Positions 31,093 to 33,411 of a DNA stretch of 33,411 nt are shown one piece after another. Positions within the stretch are counted from its first letter, which is position 1, and the number at the start of each line of letters is the position of its first letter. The position numbers and the translations under genes were made by a program. This stretch comes from Candidatus Harrisonbacteria bacterium (GTDB lineage: Bacteria; Patescibacteriota; Minisyncoccia; UBA6257; 02-FULL-45-10c). Location: contig JACPTS010000001.1 in NCBI GenBank assembly GCA_016192685.1, positions 1 through 33,411 on the forward strand, read 5' to 3'. Under the pieces are notes generated by a model that worked only from the letters and a program-made list of their open reading frames with translations, did not search any database and was not told where the DNA came from.

Positions 31093-32723
31093 TAAAATTT
31101 ATATATACCAAATACTTCATCCCCGCGTTTATTTTTAATAATGGTTGGTAGGCCGCGGCTTAAAACTTGAATTTCCGGTGACAGAGCCATATTAGTTTGC
31201 AGAATAAAATATTTTTCTTTAAATCCGACGCGGTCATAATAATCAAATTCTTTTTCCCGCAAGGTTTGGTAATAAGTTTCCAGGCTGATAATCGGCCAGG
31301 CATGATAAATATGAAAACGATCCAGTATCCAAAGTTTGGCGCCGCCGTCAAAATTTCCGGCATAAACAAATAAAGCCGGGTATAATTCCAGGCCTTGGCG
31401 ATTGCCTTCAGCTAAGGCCCGCTCGCGCAATCGCTCTAAAAACTGATATTTCAAATCAAAAGTAATGGCCGGCATTTTCCCATTCAGTTTATTTTCCAGC
31501 CAATCATTTAATTCGTTGTAACCCCAATTATAATTTTCAAACCGGACTTTAGAAGAAAGCCACGGCGTCGGCCCAACCGGATAATAAGCAATTTGATTAT
31601 TCCAGGAATAAAAAATTTCAAAGCCGAAAATTAAAATTAAAGCGCCGATAGCCAATTTAGAATGGTTTAAACGGTTGATTATAAATATCGCCGCGGCCAA
31701 AGCCAAAAATGGCGTTAGCATGGTCAGAAAACGATAAGAGGGGCCAATCAACAATAACAACAATAACAAATAACTAATAACTAATAACAAAAATTTATTA
31801 TTTTCCAGCGTATTTTTAAAATTTTTAAAAAGCGAAACGAGAAAAGCAATGAAAGATAAGACCGTTAAGGATAGAAAAATCCAAGAATGAGAAGCAATGA
31901 GCCTCGGAACAAAATTTTGAATCCGAGCGGTAAACGAGCCGATTTCTTTACCGGGCTGGATTTTCCAGACTTCCGGCCGCTCGCCAAAAATATTGGAGAA
32001 TTGAAAATCTAAATGGCCGACCGTCCGATAAAGCATCAGGTTATAAATAATCGTCGGGCTGACTAATAAAAGAAAAATTGTTGCCCCTTGCCAGAAATAT
32101 TTGTTTTTAAAATAATCGCGTTGCCAGACTGCGAGATAAGTCAAAAAAATCGGCGCTAAAATTAAGACATTGTATTTAGCTTCCGCGCCCAAGCCAATGG
32201 CCGCGCCAACCCAAAAAAGATAGCGCGGCTCTTTTAGAGATTTTATAAAAAGATAAGACGCCAGCAAAAGGAAAAAAATCACGTACGGCTCCTGCAGGCC
32301 GGTTCGGGATATGTAAACATTATTTAAAGTAACCCCCAATAAACCCGCTGAAATCAGCCCGACCTTTTCCGAATATAAAGCCGCGCCAATTAAATAAATC
32401 AGATAAACCGAGACTACTCCTAAAATCGCCGATGGCAAACGGAAAGCAAAATTATTCTCGCCAAAAACTTTCATAAATAAATTTTGAGCCGCCGGCACTA
32501 ACAGCGGATGGTCGTGAAAAGATAAATTCGTCCACCAAGGAATATTCGGGTCCCACCATTCCAGCGGCGTTGTCTGGGCGGCGGCTTCGTCAAAATCCAG
32601 CATCCCGATCCCCCGAAAAGCCATAAAAACCTCATCATTAACCGTATCGCCGCGCGAAAGACCATAAAGGCGCAATATTGCCGAAATAACCAAAATTAAA
32701 ATAAGAATATTTTTCCTTGCCAT
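31092..32723 (-). CDS. GT39/ArnT-type GT-C membrane glycosyltransferase
   Basis: Polytopic transferase expected to move sugar from a polyprenyl-phosphate carrier to an extracytoplasmic acceptor. The protein (543 aa from ATG 32723) has TM1, then an acidic first loop (GDTVNDEVF, catalytic-type Asp/Glu), WWTNLSFHDHPLL with FRLPSAILG, and about ten further TM helices before a soluble C-terminal domain. An in-frame TTG at 32741 would start inside the terminator of the previous gene, so I prefer the ATG. A 7-nt repeat array lies in one TM helix. Donor and acceptor are unknown. Confidence 0.87.
   Translation of the reverse strand: MARKNILILILVISAILRLYGLSRGDTVNDEVFMAFRGIGMLDFDEAAAQTTPLEWWDPNIPWWTNLSFHDHPLLVPAAQNLFMKVFGENNFAFRLPSAILGVVSVYLIYLIGAALYSEKVGLISAGLLGVTLNNVYISRTGLQEPYVIFFLLLASYLFIKSLKEPRYLFWVGAAIGLGAEAKYNVLILAPIFLTYLAVWQRDYFKNKYFWQGATIFLLLVSPTIIYNLMLYRTVGHLDFQFSNIFGERPEVWKIQPGKEIGSFTARIQNFVPRLIASHSWIFLSLTVLSFIAFLVSLFKNFKNTLENNKFLLLVISYLLLLLLLIGPSYRFLTMLTPFLALAAAIFIINRLNHSKLAIGALILIFGFEIFYSWNNQIAYYPVGPTPWLSSKVRFENYNWGYNELNDWLENKLNGKMPAITFDLKYQFLERLRERALAEGNRQGLELYPALFVYAGNFDGGAKLWILDRFHIYHAWPIISLETYYQTLREKEFDYYDRVGFKEKYFILQTNMALSPEIQVLSRGLPTIIKNKRGDEVFGIYKF
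31762..31789 (+). repeat. heptanucleotide repeat (AATAACT) in the GT-C gene
   Basis: Four head-to-tail units AATAACA, AATAACT, AATAACT, AATAACA, preceded by a related AACAATAACAAC stretch. They encode the leucine-rich helix LLLVISYLLLLLLL and keep the frame. Confidence 0.8.
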
Positions 32724-32739
32724 TGAGTTTATTTTAAAC

Positions 32740-32764
32740 AAAAAACCGGCCTTTGATAAGGCCG
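32740..32764 (-). terminator. intrinsic terminator of the SIMPL-domain gene
   Basis: A 7-bp stem CGGCCTT/AAGGCCG (32747-32764) followed on the minus strand by six T, 10 nt past the stop codon. Confidence 0.88.
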
Positions 32765-32774
32765 ATTTTTAAAA

Positions 32775-33411
32775 TTACCTAATTTCGTATCGGAGGGTAA
32801 TTGTAACTCGCACTTCTTGTGAACCAGGCTCAATGCTTGGCGCCACAGCCGGAACAGCTCCACTAAAAGCCTCCGCTCCTAAAGATTTATAAAAAACCGG
32901 GATCGGTCCGCCCCCCTCCTCAATAGACAATAATTTTCCCAAACGAAATCCGCCGGCTTTGGCAATCGTTTTCGCTTTGGCTTTGGCTTTTTGAATTGCT
33001 TCGGCCCTTGCTTGATTTTGAATCTCCGTCTGGTCGTCAACCGTAAAAGACAGCTGGGAAACCGTGTTAGCGCCGCTTTCCACCGCATCACGCAAAAGAT
33101 CGCCGATTTTAGCAAAGTCCCGGACTTTCACCGAAACAGTTTGGCTAACCGTGTAGCCGACAATTTCCGGCGGCGGGCAAGGCTTTCCGCTCTCCAACAA
33201 AACTGGTCCGCAGTTAAAATACTGGTAACGTGGCTCAACGCTGTAAGATTCAGTTTTTACATCTTTATCTTGAACGCCGGCGGCTTTTATGACACCAATC
33301 GCTCGGTTTATTTTAGTGGTATTCTCCTTCTGAAGCTCGCCTAAATTTTTACCGCCTTGAGTTAAAACGCTAAAAGTAAATTGCGCCACATCCGGAATCG
33401 CCACTGCTTTC
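32775..33411 (-). CDS. SIMPL-domain (DUF541) protein, N-terminus outside window
   Basis: The frame is open through the right edge (the codons before GTG 33404 read Lys-Ala), so the gene continues beyond the window and at least 212 residues are seen. The SIMPL pattern is clear: PDVAQFTFSV..., VIKAAGVQDKDVKTESYSVEPRY, a VGYTVSQTVSVKVRD strand pair, and QARAEAIQKAKAKAKTIAKAGGFRLGKLLSIEE, ending in VRVTITLRYEI. These proteins are usually exported or periplasmic oligomers of unclear function. A signal peptide would lie outside the window. A terminator separates it from the downstream GT-C gene. Confidence 0.9.
   Translation of the reverse strand, partial: KAVAIPDVAQFTFSVLTQGGKNLGELQKENTTKINRAIGVIKAAGVQDKDVKTESYSVEPRYQYFNCGPVLLESGKPCPPPEIVGYTVSQTVSVKVRDFAKIGDLLRDAVESGANTVSQLSFTVDDQTEIQNQARAEAIQKAKAKAKTIAKAGGFRLGKLLSIEEGGGPIPVFYKSLGAEAFSGAVPAVAPSIEPGSQEVRVTITLRYEIR

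Noticed and set aside
32724-32741. TTG start for the GT-C gene
   Set aside because: It lies inside the T-run of the preceding terminator; ATG 32723 is 16 nt past the terminator and begins directly with the TM segment.

Overview
This 33.4-kb stretch looks like chromosome from a candidate-phyla-radiation bacterium (Patescibacteria, most likely a Parcubacteria-type lineage). That assignment is inference. It rests on a B12-dependent ribonucleotide reductase as the only RNR in view, a DUF5667/Kazal/cupredoxin-like surface protein, a VanW/peptidoglycan-binding protein, a DUF2079 membrane protein, a SecA with CPR-style insertions and deletions, few Shine-Dalgarno sequences, and many small orphan proteins. 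TGA is used as a normal stop codon (for example secA and the gene upstream of ybeY) and an RF2-type release factor is present, so the UGA-recoding Gracilibacteria/Absconditabacteria are excluded.

Layout. 1-2655: end of a membrane protein gene, then nrdJ. 2792-3574: a two-gene AT-rich islet beside a structured repeat. 3591-6877: a division operon (His-rich anchored protein, ybeY, ftsA, ftsZ). 6999-9371: prfB-ftsE-ftsX, with prfB encoding an RF2 that lacks its N-terminal domain. 9392-9615: tRNA-Gly(CCC), a broken tRNA 5' half, and tRNA-Thr(CGT). 9633-13410: a GT4 glycosyltransferase, lepA, an FtsB/DivIC-like protein and a SurA-N-like protein. 13429-16024: rightward genes for a sugar-phosphate transferase, a cassette-like orphan gene between two inverted structured repeats, a pilin-like protein and a zinc-ribbon orphan. 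16047-20381: an M23 peptidase, a two-RNA leader, hpf, another structured repeat, and secA. 20398-21837: a DUF2079 membrane protein. 21878-28880: a zinc-ribbon/RGG protein with a switch-like leader, a GlcD-type flavoprotein, the DUF5667 protein, a GNAT, a VanW protein and a TsaC/Sua5 protein. 28924-33411: a probable queuosine-phosphate hydrolase, tgt, a GT-C transferase and a SIMPL-domain protein.

Themes. Most genes serve division and envelope building (FtsZ/A/E/X, FtsB-like, M23, VanW, glycosyltransferases), protein export and translation. Two adjacent genes (tgt and the DUF2419-type hydrolase) form a likely queuine-salvage unit, which fits an organism that takes nutrients from neighbours.

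The most unusual signals are non-coding. (1) Four ~150-nt intergenic elements share a three-way-junction fold with conserved internal loops, while their stems differ in sequence but stay paired. One pair flanks a gene as inverted repeats. (2) Ahead of hpf lies a small-RNA gene with its own promoter and terminator, followed by an attenuator-like leader. The small RNA's 5' end and one loop are complementary to that leader. (3) The zinc-ribbon/RGG gene has a two-state leader. (4) Seven-base tandem repeats of unrelated sequence lie inside lepA (twice), secA and two membrane-protein genes. (5) Several genes have a -10 box only 6-8 nt before the start codon, which predicts leaderless mRNAs. All coordinates, pairings and complementarities were read by eye. 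No folding, alignment or database search was run.
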